Positions 1-14,475 of a stretch of 64,000 nucleotides of DNA are shown piece by piece. Position 1 is the stretch's first letter, and every line of letters starts with the position of its first letter. The stretch is from Sinohyriopsis cumingii (taxonomy: Eukaryota; Mollusca; Bivalvia; Unionida; Unionidae): positions 158,105,053-158,169,052 of the forward strand of contig CM068825.1 of assembly GCA_028554795.2 (NCBI GenBank), in the 5' to 3' direction. A model generated the notes under the pieces. The model made no database searches. It was not told the DNA's origin and saw nothing but the letters and a program-made list of their open reading frames with translations. The translations under genes and the position numbers were made by a program.

Positions 1-2010
1 ATAGATCAACTGGGCTGGAGTGTATTCCATTTGCAGATACAATTTGTGTCCTGTTGACCAAGTAGGACTTGAACCACAGTAAGGCTATATCATGAATACT
101 AAATACATGCTGGAGACGGTGAAGTAATATATCATAGTCTATTGTGTCAAATGCTGCAGACAAATCAAGGAGGGTGAGGACTGTAATCTTTCCGCTATCC
201 AACGCAGAGAGAATGTCATTAACTACTTTTAGAAGAGTAGTTTCAGTACTGTGGCAAGGGCAATATGCAGATTGTACATTGCTAAAAAGACTGACTGAAT
301 TCAGATGAGATACAAGCTGGGATAGAACAACCTTTTCTGAGATTTTTTATATGAATGGGAGATTAGAAACTGGGCGGTAGTTGTTTAAATCGTTATGGTC
401 TAGTGTTGGTTTCTTCAGCAGAGGCTTTACAATGGCAGTTTTGAAAAATGATGGGAATTCCCCTGATGAGAGAGAGAGAGGTATTAATAAGTTAGTGAAG
501 GCAATACTGGATCTAAGCACTCGAGCAGCAGTGATGTTGGAATTGGATCAAGTTCACATGACTTTGGTGCACTCTTCCTCAGGATTGTACATACGAAATC
601 CATAGAGACAGGTTCAAATGCTGCTAATGGTTGCCGCTCAAATTCTGTATCCCAACTGTAGGGTGACAACGAGTCACTTGAAATTGTGGTGTCAAGCTTA
701 TCTCTAATGGTTTGTACTTTGTCACGGAAGAAATTTGCAAACATGTCTGGAAGGTCGACTGGAGAGAAGGTAGTTGGAAGTGGTGTAGATTTGATCCTTG
801 ACATTAGCTTGTTAGTAATCTCGAAGAGCTCTTTGCAGCTGGAACTTTCCATGATCTTAGTAGTGTAGTGGGTTGATTTCGCTTCATGGACTATATTTGT
901 GACATTCCTCTTCACAGCTTCATAGATTTGCTTATGAATAGTGAGTCTGGTGGAAAGCCAAAACCTCTCAGCTTTACGTTGGTCTCTTTTAGCAGTGTGA
1001 AGCTGGTCCCTAACACTGCTATACCATGGAGAACACTTTTGAATTGATACTCTGCACTTGGTAGCTGGGGCATGTTTGTCGAGCAATGAACACAAGCAGT
1101 TATCGAGTTGTTCTGCTGTAGGAGGTAAGCAAGTTGTTAGGTTTGCTTGGATGTCGTGCATTAGTTTGGTTCTGTTTATCATTTGGACGTTTCTCTTAGT
1201 AGTAGATAAAGGCGGAGGGTTAGGGACTGATACATCAAGATGGCATATAATGCAGAGGTGATCTGATGTGAGGTCATGGGATACCAGGGAGGACCATAGA
1301 ATGTTATCATCAGGTCTATGAAGAATCCAGTCTAAAATGTGACCATGTTTATGGGTGGGTTGGTTAACTGACTGTTTGAGGTTGAAAACATTAATGGAAT
1401 CTATGAGTTTTGACATGTTTGGGTTTCCGGGACAGTCAGAGTGAAAGTTGAAATCTCCAAGAATAATCAGGTTGCCATCTATCGAATTTCCATACTCCAG
1501 GAGATTCGGAAACTGCTCCAAAAAGAGAGATTCAGCTAGCTTGTTTTTTCTACAAGGAGGAGGGCGGTATTGGCAGAAAAAATGGACTGACCTTTGCTCC
1601 AGTGTGAGTGTGGTTTGGGCTAGTTCAAACGATGTGTGGTTGAAGTTGAATGTTGTGGTGTGGTTAAGACGTTTGATCATGGAATTCTTTGTGATGACAG
1701 CAATTCCACCTCCTGCAAGTTACAGGGGAATGACTTGATGGAGTAACCAGTGGGTGTTAGACCCACACACTTGGGCTCATCGCCTGATGTTTTTAGCCAT
1801 GTTTATTGTCAGGAAAAAGATGTCAATATTCTGGTCGTTGATAAAATTAACTATTTCTGTACGCTTTTCCGGTGGTCTTACTGACTGGGCATGAACTAAA
1901 ACATGTTGCACTGTACATTTCTTGAAATTTTGACAACAATAAAGTCTTTTTGAAGTAGGTGTGAAAATTATGTTTCTCATGTGACTCGTAGGGATGAAAA
2001 TACACACATT
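1..2010 (-). mobile_element. CR1/L2-like non-LTR retrotransposon (LINE), broken, runs off left edge
   Basis: Read on the minus strand, this is the second ORF of a LINE. An apurinic-type endonuclease (EEP fold) lies at about 2007-900 and is followed by reverse transcriptase to the window edge. Visible endonuclease signatures include LGDFNFHSD and the terminal SDHLCI block. RT signatures include NNYRPVSN near 375 and LLDLSAAFDTID near 145, the latter being the catalytic motif A with its Asp. The reading frame breaks near 1690-1780 and again near 480-500, so the copy is dead. No 5' UTR or target duplication is seen at the right end, which suggests 5' truncation around 2010. The CR1/L2 assignment comes from the RT wording; Jockey- or Rex-like elements are alternatives. 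Confidence 0.85.
484..1680 (-). pseudogene. LINE endonuclease plus start of reverse transcriptase
   Basis: This is the longest uninterrupted open stretch of the LINE above, 398 codons. It covers the second half of the EEP endonuclease, including the Asp-Phe-Asn metal/phosphate-binding stretch LGDFNFHSD and the SDH motif with its catalytic His. A Lys/Arg-rich linker follows, and then the first RT block (KSCELDPIPTSLL). The methionine at 1680 is internal: the endonuclease N-terminus continues in other frames to about 2007, where residues 40-70 of the 1777-2007 frame (VNFINDQNIDIFFLT) match the first beta strand region. The frame ends at a stop at 484, and RT resumes one frame over. Coding potential is clear, but the gene is inactive. 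Confidence 0.8.
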
Positions 2011-5000
2011 TGTTTGCCCATTATAGACAGGGTGGGGACAGCTACTGCCTTCTGAATCTTTAAGGATAGTGATAGTTTTTCCACTGATTGTAGTTGAAGT
2101 TTATTTAAACTAAGTATTTCTTAACATGCTTTGATAAATGTTATCAAAACTTAAAATGAACATGCTTAAATTGGTTTTGTGCAAAATAAGATAAAAGAAG
2201 TTCTAAAATATTTTTTTTGTATAAAACCAATTTATAAGAGAAATATTTCATTTGCTAGACAGTGTTTATTTAATTAAATTTATTAATGCTCATATTTGTA
2301 TATCAACACTATAAGTACATGTACATGATGTGATATTATTTAGACTTTGCATTGCTGATCTCCATTTTCAATTCACTATAAAAAAAACATTCACCCAGCA
2401 GTAATAGCTTCATTTTGATATTTAGCACTTGATATCAGGAATGGTAATTCATCTGAAATGCATATTGTGGAAGGGGTCAATTGCAAAATGTCACATAGTA
2501 GGGGGAAATTGTTTTAGACCCATATACAGTACATACTTGTATATAAGGAGAAAATGGAGTAATTCCTTCGTTCCTGTTTTGGATTCTTATTTCATGCTGA
2601 TGTGTTAATATCAGTCTGAAGATGTGTTTAATGTTTTGTTTAGATGTAAGTTATACATTTGGATTATTTATTGGAATTGACAAAGTGCGAATTGGACTAA
2701 AATATTATTCTGGGACTATTGTGAGATTATTCAATGGGGTTCTGGACAATACTATTGTGATATATCAGATTGTTATCAGACCATTTCATTAAAGGATCTG
2801 AAAATTTTATTCTTTAGGACTTGTTATAGAACTTTGGGAATTATATTGGATTTAATTCATAATACTTTAAGTTCCTCTTAAAGTTTCATTTTATAACTTG
2901 CATCATTAAATTATTTTTTAGATTTTAAAAGACTTGTTTGATTTGCTTCCTTTTGTTACTTAGTTTATGAACATTGTCATAACAATGTATAGTTTGTGTG
3001 TTTGCCCATTAAATATATATATAGTACTAAGATGGAGAGCTTAACAATTTAAATGTTATGAGCCAGGTTCAGATTCACAACCCAGGGTCTGTGCTGGACA
3101 GGCGTCTAATTTTGTTTTCTCATGGCCTTCAAACCTGTATATTGTTACTGTATTGGCTGGGACCTTGACAGTTTCCAAATCATGACCCAAGAGCAAGTCT
3201 CCTTCCTCAGCGCCTGTACTGGAAATGTGTTTGATTTCTTCTCATGTCCTTCAACCAGTATATGGTTAGAAGCTACGGATCTATGACTCTAGGGCAAGTC
3301 CACAACCTAAGGGCCATGACCCACTGTCAGTATTAGATATAGAGGTATTTCTAGTTATGCCTCCTGGCCTTCACATCCATATATGGTTACTGACTATGGA
3401 TCTCCATAGTTTATAAATTGTGACACAGGGGAAACATACCCACATGGGGCAAGACCAGAGTGAGTAACCCAAACGCCTAATGCATGTCATAGCCCTGGCC
3501 TTGAAGATGACACAAACCAAATTTTAGATTTTTACCTTCAATACTTAAAATATTTAGATTTTTAGAAACAAAAAATAACCAAGATATTGGTCCCACCCCA
3601 TGAGTCCTAAAGTTTGGAAACCATCATGACATCTGAAGACTGACCCCAATTTTATTCAAAAATGTAAAGTCATTGTCTTTAATGGCATAGTAGACTGCAT
3701 TACTAATGGAGGAACTGATAGACAGAACATAATCCCAACCTTTTTAAAAGATATATGGGGATGAAAGTCTTTTTTTTATTATTTTATAACTTAAATATTT
3801 TGAGCCTCAGTGATAATTATGCAAAAAAATTAAACATTATTAAGCTTTTGAGAAAAAATATTTGTTTGACAGATTACACCTTTTATGAAAAAGATTTAAA
3901 TAAAACTAGAAACAAAACACAAATTTACATATTTTCATATTTGAATGTAATGATATAACTGAAAAAGCATACAATACTATTTCAGTAAGACTTTTATTTT
4001 AATTTTCATTATTTAGCATTCTTCTTTAACAACTTTAAACAGCAGAATCTCGGGGTAAAACATTATTTTCAATCTACCCTACTAATATGATGTTCCATTT
4101 GTCCTCAAATTTTTCATAAAATGTAAATTTCCGTTCATTTGTAATGACTATAGCATAGGTTGTGAGATACATATAAATAGTGAATTGGAAAAGTTAAACC
4201 TTAAATAACAACCAATGCTTATTATAGTTGAATATTTTTATTATTATTGTTATTTCTTCCAGTTTTATTATAAGAAAATAGCTTTTAAGGTCTGTTGTTA
4301 TAGTATCAAAATGTCTAGGTGACTCATGGTATTTGTGATAGCCGAGATCCTCAGATTACTAGATATTCAAAGTCTACTAATGTTAGCAGACGAGAAAATT
4401 TTACTTCTTTCTTTCTGATGATAATTTTAAGATACTAAAAATATTATCAATATTATGGACAGCAACATCATTTTACATGCAAATATTCATACAAAACATC
4501 ACTATATGGAAATACGCAATACCATGCAAGTATATGCACTTAATATTTTTCATTGATATTTTATTTTTTTGCTTAAGAGTTGGTTTGTGTTTTCCATCGT
4601 TTGTTATGACAAGTTTTTTTGTCACTACTGCTCTTCAGTTATTTGGAGGATTGCCTTGAAGCTTCAGACACATAATTATCCCATGATTTAGATGGTCCAT
4701 AATACGACATACAATAACCACCACAGTGGCCATCTTGAAAATCTTGTAATCACTACTCTTCATTGGATAGTCAAGTTCTCATTTAGGGTATCTGCTTAAA
4801 GACTAATGATGTCTAGATGGTCTTAAATAGAAATAATGCTGATCTGACGAAATCCAGTATGGCCACCATGGCAGCCAATCTCACCATTATAATTATTCAA
4901 AAATGAAAGTGTATCTGCACAATGAAAAGCAAAATTTTAGGATCATTAGCATCAGAGTGTGTGTGTATATTTATGTGGCACTGGTCCAATTATACCCTAC

Positions 5001-6796
5001 ATAACATTATATAGGCTGTATTGAAATTGGTGGATTGTGCTAGTTACCAGGCTAAATCAGTGTGATGCTCACTTTTTTGGATAGGTGTTATCCTTATTGA
5101 TGCATGGAAGGACACATGGCTATTTCTGTTGAGGGACATTCATTGTACCTTGTCAGATGCTTTAATCTTCTGGTTATTCTGTTAATACAACAAACAACCA
5201 TGAAAATTAATGCCATTCTATGTATTAATAGATTAATTTGATACAGAAATGTACCAGTAAACATTTCTTCAAAGGAAGATATGATCAACAACCATTTGCA
5301 AAAGGTCATAAGTCAGTTGTGGAATATAAGTATGTTGTGCTCAGTACAATATGTCAATTCTGATTCATCTCAAATTAATTAAGCACAAAATTTAACTGAG
5401 AAGATACAGAGTAACAGAGAACTTGTTTATTGATCTGTAAAGTATTTAAATAAAGCAATGGGAACAAGCTTGGAATGTTTTTTATGCTGATATATGTAAT
5501 CAGTGACTGAACATGCCATTGGGATAAATAAAATTAGCACAGAACTGGCAAGGAAGCAGATTTCAAACTGCACAAGTTCGTCACCTTGTGTGAATTTATT
5601 CTTTTTATAGAAGTTTGGTGGGTGTATTAATAGTTATTTTTTTCACTAACACAAACAAATTTCTATGGTGTGACAGTTGTTTTGCATCTGTAGGAAAATG
5701 TGATTTTGTTGGTATTAATCTCCACTCCAACACTTGGACTTGTTCTGTGTTAGATTTTCCTAGCATGAGAAAAACATTTCTTTTGTTTTGAATTTAATAC
5801 AGTAATGTTTTCCAAGTCTGAGTGAACACATGAAATGAAATTGATTGTAGGATGTTTTTCAAACATTCATGCAATGCAAAACGAATGGCATGATGACTTT
5901 AAAGATGAATCCTGCATATGATCAGATGGAGCAACCTGAAATGGCCTAAAAGGTTGAATAAACATCACCAACAACTGGTAATCTATTTGGAAGCATTTTT
6001 TTTTTCTTCCTATCATGGATCAGAATGGCGTATAAATAGATACTAAGTCCATGTCTTTCTGTAATTTGCCTACTGAAAATGCAGTCAGAATGTCAAACAT
6101 AAACGGGCACCACCTACCATTGAATTCCTTTTAAAGCTGAAAAGACCAACTTGATAATATGTGTCGATAATGGATTGTTTAATGCCTATCTGTTAATACC
6201 AAACCTAGACAAACAGACCTATATTTCACATTTTACTCTTTCATGCTGAGCTTGTTATGCATGACTCATAACAACATAGGCTTCTTAGTGTTATGTACCT
6301 ACTGCCATACAGGTCTGTTTTAGGAATCCAGTTTGCATGATTAGCATACATTTCTGTTAACAATTTGTGCCATAAAATCAATATGTAAAAATAGTGGGTT
6401 TTTTTCAAGCCATACCTTTATTTCTTCATTAAATCCCTCCTATATTCTGAATTGTTGTTATGTACATTTCTCAGGCATTGTTCATGCTAGAATCATTAAA
6501 TAATTGATAATATCCCTCTCTATTAGTATCACACCATTGCAACAGAATAAGAGATGATTCCAGTAGTGTAGTGAATGAGTGAAAAGTTAATTTTTGTAGC
6601 CCCATCTGAAGCAAATTATAACTCTGTGGATATATCTAATTCTAGATAATAAAATTTAGCCATTTTATCCAATGTTTCATTATATAGTCATTTGAATTTC
6701 TGGTGTGGAAGATTTTGCAATATTTGACAAACCTTCCAAGGTTACTATGTTATGTTGATCAATAATTGTTGTCACAGGGACTTGAATCACTCCTTT

Positions 6797-6800
<4 letters not shown>
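2011..6800. other. AT-rich gene-free stretch
   Basis: About 4.8 kb without an open frame that looks coding on either strand. The only frames above 60 codons (around 3755, 4477 and 5094) are low-complexity, Ile/Phe/Asn-rich and lack splice signals or motifs. It may be intron of the host gene whose last exon is at 8234, because that exon needs upstream exons further left. I could not pick any exon with confidence. Confidence 0.5.

Positions 6801-6863
<63 letters not shown>
6801..6863. repeat. (TA)n microsatellite
   Basis: An uninterrupted TA dinucleotide run of about 63 bp. Confidence 0.97.
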
Positions 6864-8401
<1,538 letters not shown>

Positions 8402-9767
8402 ATTCCATGTAAGGCAGTAGTCACAAGAGACTTGGTATAAGAGAGGTCATCAATTTGACAGACAATTCATGTAATTGACCTAGAGATGTTGTGTTCCTGA
8501 TTTGTGTGGAGAAGAGGCCACTAACAGGTCTGGTGCATCAACAGCTCTGGAGGGATAGCTTTGTGATAATGTGTATGTCATTTTCTTTAAGAAAAAACAT
8601 TGATGAATTTGGGGATTATTGTGCTCTGGATGTTTATGTATTTTTGTTATGTTTTCCTTGTCGGTGGCAAGCATGATGTGCCACACTAACTTCATGTCTC
8701 TATTATCATGCCACCCCCATTCTTCAGGAGAGTGAGGCAGTTAATATTTGTGCTATAAGTTTTTGACAATGTCATGCCTTCTTTCACCAGTTCATTTAGA
8801 TACCTCAAATTTTGGCCTTCCACCATCTTCAGAGGAAGAACAAGCAAGTGGATTCATGAACGATGGATATGTATGCATCACACTGTGTATTGGACCTGTA
8901 CTGTCCAAGTTACAGAGGTGTATACTAGACTGTGTGTCATACCTCTATACGCAGCACAATTTGAGATCTCATCTAAGATCATTTCTCAGGATTATTGATG
9001 TGAACTATTTAATCTGTCCATCAGTAGGCTTCTCCCTCGCTTTCACATTCGTTTATGTTATTGAGAACTTTTAGTCGTTAAAAATACAATTCACCTGCCA
9101 ACTGTTACAAGTTGGCTTGTCTTTTAAAGGTTGGTATTCACAGACAAGTCACTTACATGCACACGGATACAACCAACATGCAAATACACTTTTTATATGT
9201 CAGTTGTATTAACATCAAGATATACAAGCTTGTCATGCCTATGTCCTTATATAATGGCCATTTATCATGGAACAATATCAATTTTCATAGCTTATTGTAA
9301 TCAAGAACTGAATGCTTGTTGCAGCGAAATTTATTAAGATGTATTCAAGTATTTCTCTTGTAAATTCATGTGTATGTACATATGTTCTTTGTCATACAGA
9401 CATACATATTTGCTTGGTGTAAACTACTGATAATGATAACATTGATTGTAATGTTTGTAATAATTTACTGGAAAATTTCTTTTATAACAAGTTCTTTATT
9501 TTGTATAGTGATGTAGACTTGTTTTCATCTCGATTTTTTAGACAGAGTTGTCATTATTAGTATAATTTGTTCATTAAAAATGATATTTCAAGGGATATTT
9601 CTTTTTTTCCTTCTCCTTTAAGCGACTTTAGTACATACTAGTAATCAGTCCAGGAAATTAACTTTTTACTCTTGCATTACATACAGTCCAGCAAGTTCAG
9701 GATCCTTGCAGGTCTGATCAGTGTACCAGATTTGCATAAAGTTAAGTGAATAAGTGGAAGAAGCAGG
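8402..9767 (+). other. Probable 3' UTR and intergenic sequence
   Basis: No coding frame is convincing. Overlapping frames at 8491-9074 and 9112-9337 have no motif and conflict with one another. The start of this stretch should be 3' UTR of the exon ending at 8401. I could not assign a poly(A) site with confidence. Confidence 0.4.
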
Positions 9768-10221
9768 CCAGTGTGTTAGCATTTATTGCATGTAAAGGAA
9801 TCTTAAAGTATAAATGTGTGTTGGCATTTATTCCATGTAAAGGAATCTTAAAGTATAAATGTGTGTTAGCATTTATTTCATGTAAAGGAATCTTAAAGTA
9901 TAAATGTGTGTTAGCATTTATTCCATGTAAAGGAATCTTAAAGTATAAATGTGTGTTAGCATTTATTGCATGTAAAGGAATCTTAAAGTATAAATGTGTT
10001 GGCATTTATTCCATGTAAAGGAATCTTAAAGTATAAATGTGTGTTGGCATTTATTCCATGTAAAGGAATCTTAAAGTATAAATGTGTGTTAGCATTTATT
10101 CCATGTAAAGGAATCTTAAAGTATAAATGTATTAGCATATATTCCATGTAAAGGAATCTTAAAGTATAAATGTGTGTTAGCATTTATTCCATGTAAAGGA
10201 ATCTTAAAGTATAAATGTGTG
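9768..10221. repeat. 45-bp minisatellite, about 10 copies
   Basis: The unit carries GTTAGCATTTATTCCATGTA and CTTAAAGTATAAATGTGT. Copies are nearly identical, with TTCC/TTGC/TTTC variants, and two copies (around 9999 and 10131) are shortened to 43 bp. Because 45 is a multiple of three, the array gives 15-residue repeat peptides in both strands' frames. These are not genes. Confidence 0.97.
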
Positions 10222-11860
10222 CTCAGAAAGAAGGTTATCCAGGTAATGAAAGTACTTTATTATGAATGGATATTTAACAGAATTTACATTTTACTTGGAA
10301 TTACACATCGGTCATTTGTTTTGCATAAAATGTACCTATTTGCCGGTAAAAATGTTAGGTTGGTATTGGTTGGAAAAAAAGGTGCTGAAGTCACTTTTCT
10401 GGTGGCAGAAACTGTTAAACTTTTGGTGAGCTTGTTGTCCCTACCCTGAACTTTTTTATCGATAATGCAGAGATGTCAGTCATTCATGAATGTACAGAAT
10501 TATTACCAATTTTTTGTGAAAACTGCTTATTCCAAATTGAACAAATTCCAGAAAATAATGAGTTTTGCGGATACAAGTTTCTTATGTGGACAGAGGCAGA
10601 AAAGTTCTTCTTCATCTGTGTGATAGACCATTACATGGAAAACAGTTTATCAGTGCAACAGACAGATTATGCGGAGACAAAATATTGGATCAAAAGTTAC
10701 TGATGATTCATGAGAAAACTTGTTTATGAATATTGTTTTTGCTACCTATTTTCAATCTTCATGAATTAATGCAAAGGAAGCACTTTTACATCTATATGAT
10801 TGGACTTGTAGCTTGCAGAAATCTTAAGGGAATTCTGAGAATTTTATTTCTGAGTAGTGATTAAAAATGTTCCCAATTGGTCAAAATTTATCAACAATGA
10901 ATGCATTTGAAGGGTACATATTATCAGGGGAATTCACCAATACTTAGGAATTTGTCAATGTATTGAATAAGCTTATACAGACAGATGCAAACCATCGTAT
11001 CCATCTGGATAAAAATTTACCTATTCCTAATAAAAATGCTCATGGGCTGAGTTGTTAGAATCACCAAAATGATGTAATCAGAACGACTTGAAATTCTTCA
11101 TATTAGCAAGATATTTGTACTAAATATTATTTTTTGTATTAGACTATATAATCATAGACTTAAATATTTATAGGGAAATAAATTTGGGATAATGCTTGAT
11201 AGTTATTATTTTGTAAGGGAACAAATGTATTACTCATAATTCTTTTTCCCGAGATTTCAGTGAAGGTTCTGTGTCTGCAAAAACATTTTTTATGAATTTT
11301 TTTTAAGATGTATTTAAAACCAATTAATTTTTACAATGTATTTTTTGTCTTTAGGTGGTTATTTGGCTCGATAAATATATTTTTTATTTACTGCATAGCC
11401 TTCATTGCCTAGATCGGTGATTATACAGTGTAATACTGAATGCAAGTATCTTGTGTGTAACCATTCTTGTGATTGCCTCCATCCCGTGATCCATCAACTG
11501 TAATGCATAGTCACTTTTCTTGATGACCGACCGTTGGATTTGGTAAGTGGAATAAAGGGCCTTTAGGTTTACCCCATCTCGGTATTTAAACATCCATATT
11601 TTCATGGTTCTGCATCTCTTAGTTGAAAACCTAGAGTAATCATCATCTCTGTCCACCAGGTCACACTTTTCTGTAACCATCAAAGCTTAGCAACCCTGAC
11701 AAAATTGAATGCCATTTGCAAAGTTCCCACAATACTGGCAATTCAGGGGGAAAAATAGTGAACGAATGGGTTTTTATTTTTTCATACTGAGCAAAGCCAT
11801 TTAGTTTTGTAAATATTTAACAAAGTTTGTGAAAAATGGGGATTTTTCATCCATCACTTA
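10222..11860. other. Gene-free stretch
   Basis: AT-rich. The frame at 11402-11683 (minus, 93 codons) has fairly balanced composition and could be decayed retroelement, but I see no motif in it. Nothing else is supportable. Confidence 0.4.
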
Positions 11861-12155
11861 TGTAACGACGCCCTCTTATAAAGAGGGGTGGTTAATTGGG
11901 TTTTGGTTTCGTTATCCAGAGGATGACCTCCCTCGATATTATAGCCCGGCGGGAGTGAAAGAAGAATGGAATTTCAACAGAACTGAGCGAGAATGCTGGT
12001 AAGAAATAAACAATACGAGCCCCCTTTGACAAGAAAATAACAAATTTAATCAGAACAAATTAAAACGGTAATTCAAATTCAAGGTAGATTACATAAGTAG
12101 AATTTAACAGGTGTGTCCAATTTGGATTTATCACATCATCATAACTAGAGGCTGT
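11861..12155 (-). repeat. 3' LTR remnant of the Ty3-like element
   Basis: Starts TGTAACGACGCCCTC on the plus strand and matches 14178-14470 with scattered substitutions, including the stretch around TTATAGCCCGGCGGGA. The similarity breaks off at the junction with the protease remnant. Confidence 0.85.
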
Positions 12156-12223
12156 GGCAACACATGCCTACATCCTAGAATTACGTCGTGCGACAATCCA
12201 GACAAGCACGCTGCTTGAATTCG

Positions 12224-13605
12224 TCATTTCACATACGGCGAATCAAGGTCGATGTAGACAACTGGGAGAGAATGTTTAGTCCTATTAGCAAACTGGACTT
12301 CCGCTGTCTCGCCTGTATAATATGCAGATTTGACAAATTTGCTATCCACCAAGGCTGGATAACTACATCTGGTGTCATACAACACAGTAGCCTTCGTTCC
12401 ATTTACCGTATCTGGTGTATTAGACCATTCTACTTGTTTACACCTTCTACCAGTGCTTGATGTCACTGCATTTATCGTGGGACGATATTTCCTGCAGTTT
12501 TTGAGAATATGGCCGGGTTTGTTGCAGCCGAAGCATACCACTTCAGCTTTCTTAGTAGGGATACCCTTATCTACCGCGTGGGTCTTTCCTGTGCCACGGA
12601 ATTGATCACGACTGGGATTATCAGCCCCTGGCTTCCCACCATTTTGACTATTCAGCTTATGAGTTGTCAAACCATTAGCTTTCCTAAGGTCAGTGGCGCT
12701 GGGTCGATCGCTGCCACCCCAGTTGGTGGATGAGACTGTGCACTCTCACATCGCTCTGGCATCACACCGATATCTTCTAAGGTAGCGAAATCACGCTCCG
12801 CTAAGAATACGATCAGGTCTTTCCTATACATACTGAGTACATGTTCTTTCAAGATCTCTTCCCGTATACCTTCATAAGTGAGCGTGGTGCCTGTCATTTT
12901 AATCCATTTATCGAAAAGCACGCTTACGCGAGTATGAAATTGCGCGTGGGTCTCCGTTGTTCGCTTAGACGACTCTCTGAAAAGTTTAAGAAAACTTTCA
13001 GCCGACAGCTCGTAGTGCCTTAACAGCGCTTTCTTGAGAGCGTCGTAATCATCTACTTCAGTCAGTGCCATATTATGATAGACATCCTTGGCAGCTCCTT
13101 GCAAAAATGCAGAGATATTAGTGGCCCACTGGTCTTTGGGTATATGATGGATTAAAGCTAACTTTTCAAACTGAGTTAAAAAGTTATCGATGATTTCGTC
13201 TCTGTCGTTAAACATCGGCATTGTTATCTGAACAATGCGTCTGTCCTCTGATCCTTTGCGTGTGGGTCCTGAATGTTCATTCAGTTCTTCACCCCTCATA
13301 GATTCCGCTTCGATCCATAGTCTCTCCATGGCTAACGTATGTTCTCTCTCCCTGGCTCTTTCTTAGGCCTGCAATCTGGCTAACTCGATTCTGTCTCTCT
13401 CCTCAGCTTGTCTGATTCTTTCTCTCAGCTCGGCTTGTCTGTTCTTTTCTCTCTCCTCGGCTTGTCTGTTCTTTTCTGCCGTCTGTTGTTCTCTCCATTC
13501 CCTGAGACTCCACTCTACAAATTCCGCTAATTGGGTCCCTTCATGCCCTAATTCTTCTCTACCAAGAGATTTAAACTCTTTGACAAACTGCCTATCAGTT
13601 GTCAT
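12224..13605 (-). pseudogene. gag-protease remnant of the Ty3-like LTR element
   Basis: The frame opens at 13605 with a Glu/Arg/Gln-rich coiled coil (repeated ERxRQAEER units). An in-frame TAA at 13363-13365 interrupts it, and it continues as a capsid-like region from 13329 to 12667 (FEKLALIHHIPKDQWA, then FLQGAAKDVYHN), resembling the Ty3/SCAN-type capsid fold. A frameshift near 12680 leads into the nucleocapsid, with CCHC knuckle CFGCNKPGHILKNC. The start of an aspartic protease follows, where the Asp-Thr-Gly active site now reads YDTRCS. The series ends at 12224 without pol. Two lesions plus the changed active site make it inactive. Confidence 0.8.
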
Positions 13606-14177
13606 TTTAGTATACCACCTGTACCACCAACCAGTTTACTTATCTCAAGTATCTACTAACTCTTACTGCCTTACAAGAAACAGCTTCCTTAAGAATACTT
13701 ACCCGTATTCTCCCAAATAAAGTCTTAACTTACGGACTTACTTAAATTACACTAATGCAGCCTAACAGCGTTTGGCAGTACCAAATTCAAAATTTCTCCC
13801 TAAATTCAGCTTGCTCGCACCAACAACGTGCAATTGCTCCCTCTGGACTTCCCTAATTATCTCTTCTCGCAAGAGTAACTAAAGGCAATATTTCTTTCTG
13901 AATTACTTTTAATTCAGACAACGACCACGCTATCACAGCGATTTAGGTACGGAATCTTAATTTCTTACAATGTCATAACATACATTAAAGAAATATAAAA
14001 CAATCGCATGCACTAACTACAAAACGCATAGCTATTGACTCAATTCACTCTCGTAATTTCTTGCTTAAACAATAACCAAATTTAACACTGTTACGGTACT
14101 TCAATTTCTATCCAATATCCTACTCAGTCTCTGTCACTCACACCGTTCAAAATAATCCCGGACGATAGAGCCCACTT

Positions 14178-14475
14178 TGTAACGTCGCCCTCTTATAAAG
14201 AGGGGTGGTTAATTGGTTTTTGGCTTCATTATCCAGAGGATGACCTCCCTCGATATTATAGCCCGGCGGGAATGAAAGAAGAATGTAATTTCAACAGAGA
14301 ACTGAGCGAGAATGCTGGTAAGAAATAAACAATACGAGCCCCCTTTGACAAGAAAATAACAAATTTAATCAGAACAAATTAAAACGGTAATTCAAATTCA
14401 AGTTAGATTCCATAAGTAGAATTTAACAGGTGTGTCCAATTTGGATTCATCACATCATCGTAACGAGAGGTGAAA
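14178..14475 (-). repeat. 5' LTR of the Ty3-like element (matched part)
   Basis: This is the direct-repeat partner of 11861-12155. The outer end of this LTR is not fixed by the repeat and may lie several hundred bases further right. No clear target duplication was found. Confidence 0.8.

Larger units (their letters stand above)
11861..14475 (-). mobile_element. Ty3-like LTR retrotransposon, minus strand, pol deleted
   Basis: Direct repeats beginning TGTAACG lie at 11861 and 14178 and stay about 95% alike for roughly 290 bp. Between them on the minus strand lie gag, a CCHC zinc knuckle and the start of an aspartic protease, after which coding stops at 12224. No reverse transcriptase or integrase remains. 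A primer-binding-like TGGGCTCTATCGTCC follows the right LTR on the minus strand (just below 14178). The left LTR match stops near 12155 while the right LTR probably continues beyond 14475. A single deletion therefore seems to have removed pol plus the upstream part of the 3' LTR. Confidence 0.8.

Noticed and set aside
9742-10183. Open frames with 15-residue repeats on both strands
   Set aside because: The 45-bp minisatellite has a period divisible by three, so all frames stay open by chance. There is no start context or homologue.
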